From the NCBI GenBank assembly GCA_902604265.1, contig CACKXX010000006.1, positions 1 to 39,292 on the forward strand: DNA of 39,292 nucleotides, read 5' to 3'. The stretch is from an uncultured Pelagibacteraceae bacterium (GTDB taxonomy: Bacteria; Pseudomonadota; Alphaproteobacteria; Pelagibacterales; Pelagibacteraceae). How positions within the stretch are numbered: the first letter of the stretch is position 1; each line of letters starts with the position of its first letter. The notes under the pieces were generated by a model. The model did not search any database. It worked only from the letters and a program-made list of their open reading frames with translations, and was not told the origin of the DNA. The position numbers were made by a program, and so were the translations under genes. Of the stretch, positions 9,297 through 17,358 are shown piece by piece.

Positions 9297-11480
9297 ATGA
9301 AGGAAAAATATCTAAAAATTAATAGGTTGTCAGTCTCAAGAAATTTAGCAAATTTTATAAATAAAGAGTTGTTACCAGGAACCAGTGTAAATAAAAAAAA
9401 ATTTTGGAAAGATTTTGACAAAGTTGTTCATGAACTTTCACCTAAAAATAGAAAATTACTTCAAAAGAGAGAGAGATTGCAAAAAACAATTGATGCTCTA
9501 CATATAGATAGAAAAGAAAATCAAGTAAATTTAAAAGAGTATACTAAATTTTTAAAAAGAATTGGTTATTTAAAAAAACCTGGACCAAATTTTAAAATTA
9601 AAACAAAAAATGTCGATATAGAAATATCAAGTATATGCGGTCCGCAATTAGTTTGTCCAGTTTCAAATGCTAGATTTTTATTAAATGCAGCTAATGCAAG
9701 ATGGGTAAGCTTGTATGACAGCTTGTATGGAACAGATGTAATTCCAGAAACGCAAGGAGCACTTAAGGGAAAAACTTATAACCCAGTAAGAGGTAAAAAA
9801 GTAATTGAATATGCTCGTGATATACTAGACAAATATATACCTTTAAAAAACGAAAGTTGGAAAAATCTTAAAGAGGTCCCAGAAGTAAATAATAATAAAT
9901 TAATTTTAAAACTTAAAGATCCTAAACAATTTGTTGGCTATAAAAAAAAATTAAACAAATTATCTTCACTATTATTTGTTAATAATAACCTTCATATTGA
10001 TATTTTGTTTAATCAAAAAGGAAGTATGGAAACTAACAACCCTGAATCACAACGAATTCAAGATAAAATTAAAATTTACGATATTATTATTGAGTCTGCT
10101 GTATCTACTATATGTGATCATGAAGATAGCGTAGCAGCTGTAGATGCGGAAGATAAAATTTTAGGATATAGAAATTGGCTTGGTTTAATGAAAGGTAACT
10201 TAAATGTAAAATTTAAAAAAGGTGGCAAAGAAGTTTTAAGACTATTAAATAAAGATCGTGAATATATTTCATCAAAAGGTAAAAGATTAAAACTGCATGG
10301 CAGATCTTTATTATTAAATAGAAACGTTGGTCATCTTATGACAAATCCTTCAATACTTCTAAAAGATGGGTCTGAGTGTCCAGAAGGAATACTTGATGCA
10401 TTTATTACCTCACTTGCATGTTTGCATGATTTTAAAAAAAAAGGAAATTCAAGAGTTAATTCCATATATATAGTAAAACCTAAAATGCATGGTCCAGAGG
10501 AATGTGAATTTACTAATTTAATTTTTGAAAAAGTTGAAAAATCTTTAAAATTAAAAAAGTATCAAATCCTTTGTGGTATCATGGATGAAGAAAGAAGAAC
10601 TTCTATTAATTTAAAAGAATGTATAAGAGCTTTAAAAAATAGGGTGTTTTTTATTAATACTGGCTTTTTAGATAGAACCGGAGATGAAATTCATACATCA
10701 ATGGAAGTTGGTCCAATGATTAAAAAAGGTGACATGAAGTCTACGAAATGGATCCGTGCTTACGAAAATAATAATGTAGATATTGGTTTAAAGTGTGGTT
10801 TTTCTGGAAAATGCCAGATTGGTAAAGGCATGTATGCAGCACCAGATTTAATGGAAGAAATGATGAAACAAAAAATTGCTCATCCTTTATCCGGAGCTAA
10901 TTGCGCATGGGTACCATCTCCTACTGCAGCTTCACTACATGCTTTACACTATCACGAGGTAAATGTATTTAATAAGCAAAAAGAATTAGTAAAAAGGAAA
11001 CCTGCTAAACTAAGTGATCTTTTAACTATTCCAATCGAAAAAAAACCTAATTGGTCTGATGAAGAAATTAATAAAGAATTAAAAAATAATGCCCAAGGTA
11101 TTTTGGGCTACGTGGTTAGATGGATAGATCAGTCAGTTGGTTGTTCAAAAGTTCCTGATATTAATGGAATTGGATTAATGGAAGACAGAGCTACCTGCAG
11201 AATAAGTAGTCAACATATTGCTAATTGGCTACACCACGGTATATGTAGTAAGAAGCAGGTTTTAGAAGTAATGAAAAAAATGGCTAAAGTTGTTGATAGC
11301 CAAAACCTTAAGGATCCAAGCATGAAAGGACATGCTCCTTATAAACCAATGTCAGATAACTTTGATAAATCAACTGCTTTTAAAACAGCTTGTGAACTTG
11401 TGTTTAATGGAAAATTTCAACCTTCAGGATACACAGAACCAATACTTCATCTTAACAGATTGCTTAAAAAAATTAATTAA
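9297..11480 (+). CDS. glcB: Malate synthase G
   Basis: Malate synthase condenses glyoxylate with acetyl-CoA to malate. At 727 residues it is the long G isoform. Family signatures include AANARWVSLYDSLYGTDVIP, TICDHEDSVAAVDAEDKI, CGIMDEERRTSINLKE, FLDRTGDEIHTSMEVGPM, GFSGKCQIGKGMYAAPDLM and GLMEDRATCRISSQHIANWL; the last holds the catalytic-base aspartate and MEDR contact. The gene stands alone on the plus strand between accA and recR. The 112-bp upstream gap is A/T-only in most places and does not show the paired G-rich aptamers of a glycine riboswitch, which has been reported upstream of glcB in cultured SAR11. No isocitrate lyase gene is in this window. Confidence 0.97.
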   Translation: MKEKYLKINRLSVSRNLANFINKELLPGTSVNKKKFWKDFDKVVHELSPKNRKLLQKRERLQKTIDALHIDRKENQVNLKEYTKFLKRIGYLKKPGPNFKIKTKNVDIEISSICGPQLVCPVSNARFLLNAANARWVSLYDSLYGTDVIPETQGALKGKTYNPVRGKKVIEYARDILDKYIPLKNESWKNLKEVPEVNNNKLILKLKDPKQFVGYKKKLNKLSSLLFVNNNLHIDILFNQKGSMETNNPESQRIQDKIKIYDIIIESAVSTICDHEDSVAAVDAEDKILGYRNWLGLMKGNLNVKFKKGGKEVLRLLNKDREYISSKGKRLKLHGRSLLLNRNVGHLMTNPSILLKDGSECPEGILDAFITSLACLHDFKKKGNSRVNSIYIVKPKMHGPEECEFTNLIFEKVEKSLKLKKYQILCGIMDEERRTSINLKECIRALKNRVFFINTGFLDRTGDEIHTSMEVGPMIKKGDMKSTKWIRAYENNNVDIGLKCGFSGKCQIGKGMYAAPDLMEEMMKQKIAHPLSGANCAWVPSPTAASLHALHYHEVNVFNKQKELVKRKPAKLSDLLTIPIEKKPNWSDEEINKELKNNAQGILGYVVRWIDQSVGCSKVPDINGIGLMEDRATCRISSQHIANWLHHGICSKKQVLEVMKKMAKVVDSQNLKDPSMKGHAPYKPMSDNFDKSTAFKTACELVFNGKFQPSGYTEPILHLNRLLKKIN

Positions 11481-11486
11481 GTTGAT

Positions 11487-12086
11487 TTAAAAACTTTGTC
11501 GATTTTTAAAAGCTGATACCAAAGTTCCATCATCTAAATTTTCAATTTCACCACCAACTGGTAATCCTTGGGCAAGTTTCGAAATTCTAACATTAATATT
11601 TTTTAAACTATCTTGAATATAAAAAGCAGTAGTTTGACCTTCTACTGTTGCACTTGTAGCTAAAATTACTTCTTGAATTTTATCTTTTTTAACTCTTTCA
11701 ACCAAAGAATTTACTAATAAGTCTTCTTTTTTTTGATTATTTAGACTTGAAATTGTACCGCCAAGAATATGAAAATATCCTTTATATACACTAGAACTTT
11801 CTATGCTCCATTGATCAGCTATGTTTTCTACAACACAAATTTTATTATATTTATTTTTATTGTTTTCACAGCCATTACATCCTTCTAAATTAGATTTTAA
11901 AGAACCACAAATTTTACATCTTGATATATTTTTATAAACCTCAGCTAAAATTTTTGCCATTGGTTTAATTAATTCTTCTCTATTATTAATTAATTTTAGA
12001 ACTATTCTCTTTGCTGATTTTGGTCCTAAGCCAGGGAGCTTGGAAATCAATTTAATTAATTCATCAATTTCAGAAATATTTTGCAT
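11487..12086 (-). CDS. recR: Recombination mediator RecR
   Basis: RecR works with RecO (and RecF) to load RecA on SSB-coated single-stranded DNA at gaps. The 199-residue protein has the N-terminal helix-hairpin-helix (LISKLPGLGPKSAKRIVLKL) and a C4 zinc finger with Cys57, Cys60, Cys70 and Cys73. A Toprim domain follows (ICVVENIADQWSIESSSVYK, GYFHILGGTISSL, VILATSATVEGQTTAFYI), with the C-terminal RISKLAQGLPVGGEIENLDD. It is the last gene of the dnaX-ybaB-recR cluster, starting 5 nt after the ybaB stop, an order conserved in many bacteria. Confidence 0.97.
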   Translation of the reverse strand: MQNISEIDELIKLISKLPGLGPKSAKRIVLKLINNREELIKPMAKILAEVYKNISRCKICGSLKSNLEGCNGCENNKNKYNKICVVENIADQWSIESSSVYKGYFHILGGTISSLNNQKKEDLLVNSLVERVKKDKIQEVILATSATVEGQTTAFYIQDSLKNINVRISKLAQGLPVGGEIENLDDGTLVSAFKNRQSF

Positions 12087-12091
12087 TCAAA

Positions 12092-12409
12092 TTACATGGG
12101 CCACTTAAAGCCTGGTATGTCAATGCCACCTGTGGCTTTAAAAATTTCTTCAGATGTTTTTGTTTTTAATTGAGATTTAGCGTTGCTGAATGCAGCTTTA
12201 ATTAAATCTTCAACAATTGTTTTATCTTCTTTTAATATTTCTGGAGAAATGTCTAATTCTATTAATTCACCATCACCATTAAGTGTAACTTTTACAGAAC
12301 TACCTCCGGATATCCCTGTAACATTAATTTTTTTTATTTTTTCTTGGCTTTCTTTCATCTTGTTTTGAAGTTCCTTGGCCTTATCTAAAATTTTATTGAA
12401 ATCAGTCAT
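12092..12409 (-). CDS. ybaB: YbaB/EbfC family nucleoid-associated DNA-binding protein
   Basis: This 105-residue protein belongs to the YbaB/EbfC family, small dimeric DNA-binding proteins found between dnaX and recR. The N-terminal helix is highly charged and coiled-coil-like (KILDKAKELQNKMKESQEKI). It is followed by the beta core GISGGSSVKVTLNGDGELIE and the family stretch LIKAAFSNAKSQLKTKTSEE, and the end GGIDIPGFKWPM is typical of alphaproteobacterial members. The ATG overlaps the dnaX stop (ATGA at 12406-12409), indicating translational coupling. The precise cellular role of the family is unsettled. Confidence 0.93.
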   Translation of the reverse strand: MTDFNKILDKAKELQNKMKESQEKIKKINVTGISGGSSVKVTLNGDGELIELDISPEILKEDKTIVEDLIKAAFSNAKSQLKTKTSEEIFKATGGIDIPGFKWPM

Positions 12410-14082
12410 TGTTCATTATCTTTTAATTTTACTTCAATTAGTTCGGCATCTGGAAATTTCTCAACTATTTTTTTATAGATATCTCCTTTTTTTTCTGACT
12501 TTATAAATTCTGATTTCTCAAGATTTTTTTTATGTTTTTTTGATATTTGTCCTTCTTCTTTTGAAAAGGCAATTATCCATCTTCGGCCTGTCCATTCATT
12601 TAATTTTAAAGATAATTCTTTAACAAAATCTTTATCTAAATTTTCATTAAATGAAATTTCGATCCTTTTATCTGTAAAACTTACCAAGTTAACATTTGTT
12701 TCAAGTTCATACTTTAATTTTAATTCTTTTTTTTTAGTACATAAGTCAATTAAATGTTCAAAATTTTTTATTCCGATTGTTTCTAATTTTGTTTCTTCTT
12801 TTATCTCTGGTTTTAGAGTTTCTTTTTGGGAAAAATTTTTAATTTGACTTATTGTTTTGTTGTTAATTTCCTTGCTATCTTCTTCTTTAGCTAAATTGAT
12901 TTGTTTATTTATATTTGGATTATTCAATATTCTTTGATTATATAAATCTTTATTATTCTCTGTTATTGAAATTTTTTTTTCCTTAAGATGCATTAATCTT
13001 ATTAGAAACATTTCCATAGATAAATTTTGATTCGAGACAATGTCTAGCTCCCCTAATGTTTTTATCGTAAACTGCCAAAATAATAATAAAATTTCAGAAC
13101 TAATTTCTCTTGAGATTAATTCTATTTCTTTAAATTCCTCATCATTAAGAGAAAAATTATTTCCATCTAATTTAATAGATGAAATATTTTTAACATAATA
13201 AAGTATTTCTAAAAAATCATTAAGAAATATTTTAGGTTCTACTCCTTGATTATAAATTGATCTATAAACGTTTATTACCTCTTTTTCATCTCCTTTGAAA
13301 ATAAATTTAATCAGATTAATAAGATAGCTTTTGTCAAAATGTCCAAATATTTTTTGTGCTCCTTTTAAGTCAAGTTCAGATTTTTCATTTTTACTTAATA
13401 ATGCTCTATCTAAAAGAGAAAGGGCATCTCTAACAGAACCTTCGGATATTTTTATAATCAATTTTAAAGCTTCATCATTTATTTTTCCATTTTCTTTATT
13501 TTTAACTTCCTTAATAAATTCGAACAAGTCTTTAGAATTTATTCTTGATAAGTCAAATCTCTGGCACCTCGATAATACAGTCACAGGGATTTTTTTTATT
13601 TCAGTTGTTGCAAAAATAAATTTTAAATAATCCGGTGGTTCTTCTAAGGTTTTTAAAAGTGCATTAAAAGCTTGTTTGCTAAGCATATGAACTTCATCAA
13701 TTATAAATATTTTATATTTTGCACTAGTTGGTCCATATCTAGAAAATTCTATTAAATCTCTGATATCATCCACGCCTGTTTTGCTAGCAGCGTCCATTTC
13801 TAAAACATCAATATGATTTGAATTGCTAATTTCTTTACAATTTTCACAAGGTTCTTCTGCACAAAGCTGATCAATTCCTTTGGAACAATTTAGAGATTTT
13901 GCAACAATCCTAGCTATGGTTGTTTTCCCTACTCCTCTTATACCAGTAAATAAATATGCATTAGCTAACCTATTATATTTAATGGAATTATAAATAGTTT
14001 CTGCAACAACCTCTTGTCCTATTAAATCCTTAAATGTTTTGGGTCGATATTTTAATGCTAGAACTTTTGAATTGTTGTTCAT
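12406..14082 (-). CDS. dnaX: DNA polymerase III subunit gamma/tau
   Basis: DnaX is the ATPase of the clamp loader; its full-length tau form also ties polymerase cores and helicase together. The 558-residue protein begins with LALKYRPKTFKDLIGQEVV. It has Walker A GIRGVGKTTIAR at about 47-58, a four-cysteine zinc module (Cys66, 74, 79, 82), Walker B IFIIDEVHMLS at about 126-136, and the SRC motif in VTVLSRCQRFDLSRI. Domain III ends near residue 370, followed by a lysine- and glutamate-rich linker and a tau-like C-terminal region. An A9 run at the end of domain III could generate a short gamma form. It follows the ffs RNA gene and overlaps ybaB by 4 nt. Confidence 0.96.
   Translation of the reverse strand: MNNNSKVLALKYRPKTFKDLIGQEVVAETIYNSIKYNRLANAYLFTGIRGVGKTTIARIVAKSLNCSKGIDQLCAEEPCENCKEISNSNHIDVLEMDAASKTGVDDIRDLIEFSRYGPTSAKYKIFIIDEVHMLSKQAFNALLKTLEEPPDYLKFIFATTEIKKIPVTVLSRCQRFDLSRINSKDLFEFIKEVKNKENGKINDEALKLIIKISEGSVRDALSLLDRALLSKNEKSELDLKGAQKIFGHFDKSYLINLIKFIFKGDEKEVINVYRSIYNQGVEPKIFLNDFLEILYYVKNISSIKLDGNNFSLNDEEFKEIELISREISSEILLLFWQFTIKTLGELDIVSNQNLSMEMFLIRLMHLKEKKISITENNKDLYNQRILNNPNINKQINLAKEEDSKEINNKTISQIKNFSQKETLKPEIKEETKLETIGIKNFEHLIDLCTKKKELKLKYELETNVNLVSFTDKRIEISFNENLDKDFVKELSLKLNEWTGRRWIIAFSKEEGQISKKHKKNLEKSEFIKSEKKGDIYKKIVEKFPDAELIEVKLKDNEQ
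12972..12980 (-). other. A9 homopolymer in dnaX, possible slippage site
   Basis: On the coding strand nine consecutive A residues lie within codons GAA AAA AAA ATT near residue 367 of DnaX, at the domain III boundary. Gain of one A leads to a TAA after about seven codons, and loss of one leads to a TAA after two. Either slip would give a gamma-like protein of about 370-380 residues. Runs of this length occur elsewhere in this A/T-rich window, so this is only a candidate. Confidence 0.3.
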
Positions 14083-14098
14083 AAAATAAATTGTTTTA

Positions 14099-14182
14099 GG
14101 AGACTAGAACCTGAGTAACTGTCTCTACGATTGCTTCCGTTAAGATCTGGTCGGGTTCAAGCAGCACCCACCTCTAGCCTCC
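14099..14182 (-). ncRNA. ffs: Signal recognition particle RNA, small bacterial (4.5S) type
   Basis: The minus strand from 14182 to 14099 can fold into one long hairpin. Terminal GGAG pairs with CTCC and CTAGA with TCTAG. The apical part CCAGATCTTAACGGAAGCAA aligns without gaps to the SRP domain IV consensus around CAGGUC..GGAAGCAG: the CAG of one internal-loop side and the GGAAGCA of the other are kept. The apical tetraloop reads UAAC, instead of the usual GGAA; UMAC loops can adopt a GNRA-like fold. SRP RNA binds Ffh and targets membrane proteins. The gene lies 17 nt upstream of dnaX on the same strand, a known neighbour arrangement. The ends are estimated from pairing. Confidence 0.88.
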
Positions 14183-14189
14183 AATATGT

Positions 14190-14220
14190 ATTATAACAGC
14201 TAACATTCTTAATTCTACAA
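14190..14220 (-). promoter_or_regulatory. Probable ffs promoter
   Basis: Read on the minus strand, a perfect TATAAT occupies 14195-14190. It ends 7 nt before the first paired G of the SRP RNA (14182), the spacing expected from a sigma-70 -10 box to the start site. A weaker TTGTAG lies at 14220-14215 with a 19-nt spacer. It sits in the gap between pheA and ffs and may also drive dnaX-ybaB-recR, because no terminator is visible after ffs. Confidence 0.6.
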
Positions 14221-14234
14221 GACAAAGTAGCAAG

Positions 14235-15062
14235 TTACTTATCTCTATATTTGTCAGCTTCAAAAACACCTAGGACGTGCATATCATCGCAATGCAGTCC
14301 CAGTTCTTCTAAAGAATTTTTTACTTTTGGTTCTTCAATGTGTCCATCCAGTTCGCATAAAAAGAAATAAGATGAAAACGAATTTTTTTCAGGAAAACTT
14401 TGTAATTTTGTCAAATTCACACCGTTAAGAGTGAAACTGCCTAAGGCACTATAAAGTGCTCCTGCCTTGCTTTTTAATTTAAACAACAGAGATGTTATAT
14501 ATTTATTTTTTTTAAATTCAGGTTGAAATATTTCTTTTTGCATAATTAAGAATCTCGTTACATTTTCCTTTTCATCTTGAATATTTGAATTCAAAATTTC
14601 CAAATTATATATTTCAGCACTTAATTTTGATGCAATTGCACCTTTTGATTTATCTTTAGCTTCAGAAATATATTTAGCAGATCCAGCAGTATCAGCTCTA
14701 ACATTTTCATTTAATTTTTTTTTTTTTATGAAAACTGATGATTGACTCAATGCTTGTGCATGAGAATACACCTCTCTAATATCTTCTATTTTTGCACCAG
14801 GAATGCTGAGAAGGTTGTGATTAATTGAAAAAAAATGTTCTGCACAAATATTTAGCCTATATTTAAAAATTAAATATTCTACACCAATATTTCCGGTCGT
14901 TTTATTTGATTCTGGTATAATTGCTTTTATAGAGCTATCTTGGTTTGCTTTTTCAAAACACTCATCAAATGTTTTACAAGGTATTGTATCGCAGTTTGGA
15001 TATTTTTCTTTCGCACAACTCTCGCTATAACTTCCGGCTATTCCTTGGTAAGCAATTTTCAT
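14235..15062 (-). CDS. pheA: Prephenate dehydratase
   Basis: Prephenate dehydratase converts prephenate to phenylpyruvate for phenylalanine synthesis. The 275-residue protein begins KIAYQGIAGSYSESCA and has the catalytic-domain stretch VYSHAQALSQSSVF. It carries RADTAGSAKYISE and the NVTRFLIM motif containing the essential Thr-Arg-Phe, then a C-terminal ACT domain (about residues 195-270: SLLFKLKSKAGALYSALGSF, NLTKLQSFP). It is a monofunctional dehydratase with no chorismate mutase domain. The usual ESRP of the Phe-binding ACT site reads LQSFP, so feedback control may differ. It starts 1 nt after the kdsB stop; this kdsB-pheA pair next to cycM is a recurrent alphaproteobacterial order. Confidence 0.93.
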   Translation of the reverse strand: MKIAYQGIAGSYSESCAKEKYPNCDTIPCKTFDECFEKANQDSSIKAIIPESNKTTGNIGVEYLIFKYRLNICAEHFFSINHNLLSIPGAKIEDIREVYSHAQALSQSSVFIKKKKLNENVRADTAGSAKYISEAKDKSKGAIASKLSAEIYNLEILNSNIQDEKENVTRFLIMQKEIFQPEFKKNKYITSLLFKLKSKAGALYSALGSFTLNGVNLTKLQSFPEKNSFSSYFFLCELDGHIEEPKVKNSLEELGLHCDDMHVLGVFEADKYRDK

Positions 15063-15063
15063 T

Positions 15064-15801
15064 TTAAGATTTATATTCTAATTTTTTTTTTAAAGCTAGA
15101 TAATCTTCCATAGTATCAATTCCTTTAGAACTAAATTTTGCCAGCGCTACATTTATTTTTATTCCATTTTCCATTGCTCTAAGCTGTTCTAGTCTATTTT
15201 TAATCTCATTAACTGTTTGTTCGTAATTAATTAATTTTTTTAAAACATTTGGTTTATATGCATATATTCCTAAATGATGATAAATATTAATATTTAAATT
15301 ATCTACTTTTCTTTTAAAATCTAATGCAATTGGGAAATTATTATATGTAATTTTAGTATCTGTAATGACTTTAACAATATTTTCATTGCTTAAATTAGAT
15401 TTTAAATTAATTTCTGAGGCCAAAGTACCTATGTCTGGTTTATTAATTTCTACAAACCTATTCAAAATTTTTAAATCATTTATATCTATGTCTGGTTCGT
15501 CTCCTTGAAGGTTAATAATATATTCTATATCTTTTAAATCTAATTTTTCAAAACACTCGTAAATCCTATCAGTTCCTGTTTTATGCTTGTTGCTAGTTAA
15601 AACAGCTTTTCCTCCATTTAAATTTACATCATCTATGATTTCTTTATCTTCTGTTGCAACATATACATCTCCGATATCAGCTTGTTTAGCTTTTTTAACA
15701 ACATGAGAAATTATTGAAGTTCCATTGATTTTTAAAAGAGGTTTCCCTGGTAACCTTGTGGCTGAAAGCCTTGATGGTATCAAAATTACTGTTTTAGTCA
15801 T
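15064..15801 (-). CDS. kdsB: 3-deoxy-manno-octulosonate cytidylyltransferase
   Basis: KdsB activates Kdo with CTP to CMP-Kdo for lipid A core assembly. The 245-residue protein has the nucleotide-binding N-terminus IPSRLSATRLPGKPLLKING. It also has DVYVATEDKEI, SNKHKTGTDRIYE, YIINLQGDEPDI, the IYHHLGIYAYKPNVL stretch and the C-terminal LEQLRAMENG, all family hallmarks. A Shine-Dalgarno-like AGGAAA lies 5 nt before the ATG. Together with kdsD at 21.6 kb and lptC/lptB it shows that the organism makes a Kdo-containing LPS. It is divergent from cycM across a 105-bp gap containing a GC-rich inverted repeat. Confidence 0.96.
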   Translation of the reverse strand: MTKTVILIPSRLSATRLPGKPLLKINGTSIISHVVKKAKQADIGDVYVATEDKEIIDDVNLNGGKAVLTSNKHKTGTDRIYECFEKLDLKDIEYIINLQGDEPDIDINDLKILNRFVEINKPDIGTLASEINLKSNLSNENIVKVITDTKITYNNFPIALDFKRKVDNLNINIYHHLGIYAYKPNVLKKLINYEQTVNEIKNRLEQLRAMENGIKINVALAKFSSKGIDTMEDYLALKKKLEYKS

Positions 15802-15820
15802 TATATTTCCTGATAATTTA

Positions 15821-15837
15821 TGCGTCCAAGAGACGCA
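15821..15837. repeat. Short GC-rich inverted repeat between kdsB and cycM
   Basis: TGCGTC, five bases (CAAGA) and GACGCA form a perfect 6-bp dyad that stands out in an otherwise A/T-rich gap. It lies 20 nt upstream of the kdsB ATG and 70 nt upstream of cycM. It could be a protein-binding site for the divergent promoters or a small hairpin in the kdsB leader. No downstream T-run makes it a convincing terminator. Confidence 0.4.
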
Positions 15838-15906
15838 AATTGTATATTTAAATATTTAAGCTTTTTAATAACTATCATGTTATATGAATTAATATAAATA
15901 ATATAA

Positions 15907-16434
15907 ATGAATTCTTTTGAAATAAATAAAATTATTACTGCAATTCTAGTAACTGTATTAGTGGTTTTTGGTATTGGAAAAATATCAGATATTATTTTTG
16001 ATAAAGATAAAACAGATATTGTTGCCTATAAAGTTGAAGCGCCTGAGGGATTGGCTGTTCAGGCGAGTGCTGAGTCAAGCACAGATATATCAGCATTATT
16101 AGCAATGGGTGATGTTGCTCATGGAGAAAAAGTTTTTAAAAAATGTAAGGCATGCCATAGCGTCAAACAAGATGGAGGAAATAAAATTGGTCCCAAGCTT
16201 TGGAGTGTAATGTTTAGACCAGTTGGGGCTGTAACTGATTATAAATACTCAAAAGCTTTATCGACTTATCAAAAAGAATGGACATGGGAAGAAATGAATG
16301 GTTTTTTAATTAAACCAGCCACATGGATAAAAGGGAATAAAATGGGATTTGCTGGACTTAAAAATGAAAAGGACAGAGCTTCTGTAATTTTATATCTAAA
16401 TCAAAATAGTGATAGTCCAAAAGAATTACCGTAA
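15907..16434 (+). CDS. cycM: Membrane-anchored cytochrome c (CycM/c552 type)
   Basis: This is a class I cytochrome c that probably carries electrons from the bc1 complex to the terminal oxidase at the periplasmic face. The 175-residue protein has an uncleaved-looking N-terminal membrane anchor (about residues 8-26) and a linker. The haem-binding CKACH is at 80-84, followed by GNKIGPKLWSVM, and Met147 in GNKMGFAGL is the axial ligand. The end is the family helix RASVILYLNQNSDSP. Orientation and context next to kdsB-pheA match the alphaproteobacterial cycM locus. The 3' end overlaps that of convergent argF by 9 bp. Confidence 0.94.
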   Translation: MNSFEINKIITAILVTVLVVFGIGKISDIIFDKDKTDIVAYKVEAPEGLAVQASAESSTDISALLAMGDVAHGEKVFKKCKACHSVKQDGGNKIGPKLWSVMFRPVGAVTDYKYSKALSTYQKEWTWEEMNGFLIKPATWIKGNKMGFAGLKNEKDRASVILYLNQNSDSPKELP

Positions 16435-17358
16435 TTTTTCAAAACAATACAATAATATACTTTTCTGAACATAAATTCTATTAAGTGCTTGCTGCCAGAC
16501 TCTTGATTGTTTTCCTAAAAAAACTTCATTTGAAACCTCAGATCCTCTAGGCAAACAATGTAAAAATATTGCATCTTTTTTTGCATAGCTCATTACTTTT
16601 GATGTAACTTTAAAATTTTTAAATTCTTTTAATTTTTTTGCTTTATTAACTTTATCATTCATGGAAATTACTTTATCTGTAAATATAACATCACTATTTT
16701 TTGCTGCTTGGATACAATTATTAAACAATTTAATTTTTCCACTGTTTTTTTTAGCCCATTTTAATAAGTTTTTATTTGGTTGATATTTTTTTGGACTCCC
16801 AATATTTAATTTAAATGAGAATTTTACCGAAGCTTCAATTAAACTGTTAATAACATTATTACTTGCATCACCAACCCAACAAATTTGTAATTTTGATATG
16901 TTTTTTTTTTTAATTTCCTCGATTGTAAAAATATCAGACAAAACCTGTGTGGGATGAGAGGATGGACTCAGTCCATTTATAATTGGAATAGTTAAATATT
17001 TTTTAAATTCTAATAGCTTGTTATCACTATCTGTTCTAAGCATAAATGCGTTCCCAAATGTTGAAATTATTTTTGCTGTATCTGCTAAACTTTCACTACC
17101 TTTGCTTAAGTGAAGCTCGTCAGGTCTCAGTGTAAGAGCGCTACCATTAAGTTGTTTTATCGCTATATAAAAACTTAATCTAGTTCTTAAGCTAGATTTT
17201 TCAAACATTTGAATTAATAATTTTCCTTTTAGTAGTGAATCTTTGTCAGAGTCAAGTGTGTTTAAATTTTTTCTTAAATTTTTTCTTTTTTTTGCATCTA
17301 AAATTATTTTTTTTAAACTTTTACTGGAAATATCTCTTAAATTTATAAAATGCTTCAT
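16426..17358 (-). CDS. argF: Ornithine carbamoyltransferase
   Basis: ArgF makes citrulline from ornithine and carbamoyl phosphate. The 310-residue protein has the carbamoyl-phosphate site written SLRTR (residues 56-60) where the family normally has STRTR. It also has MLRTDSD, the HPTQ motif at 135-138, the second-domain WVGDASNNVINSL, and the ornithine-site HCLP at 267-270, followed directly by RGSEVSNEVF with a shortened loop. Aspartate carbamoyltransferase is excluded by the HCLPRG end and by linkage to argD. It starts immediately after the argD stop, so argD-argF are one operon. The T-to-L change in STRTR is the only oddity at a key site. Confidence 0.92.
   Translation of the reverse strand: MKHFINLRDISSKSLKKIILDAKKRKNLRKNLNTLDSDKDSLLKGKLLIQMFEKSSLRTRLSFYIAIKQLNGSALTLRPDELHLSKGSESLADTAKIISTFGNAFMLRTDSDNKLLEFKKYLTIPIINGLSPSSHPTQVLSDIFTIEEIKKKNISKLQICWVGDASNNVINSLIEASVKFSFKLNIGSPKKYQPNKNLLKWAKKNSGKIKLFNNCIQAAKNSDVIFTDKVISMNDKVNKAKKLKEFKNFKVTSKVMSYAKKDAIFLHCLPRGSEVSNEVFLGKQSRVWQQALNRIYVQKSILLYCFEKLR

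Noticed and set aside
14099..14182. tRNA or tmRNA fragment
   Set aside because: No cloverleaf or T-loop fits; the single long hairpin with the GGAAGCA core fits SRP RNA better.
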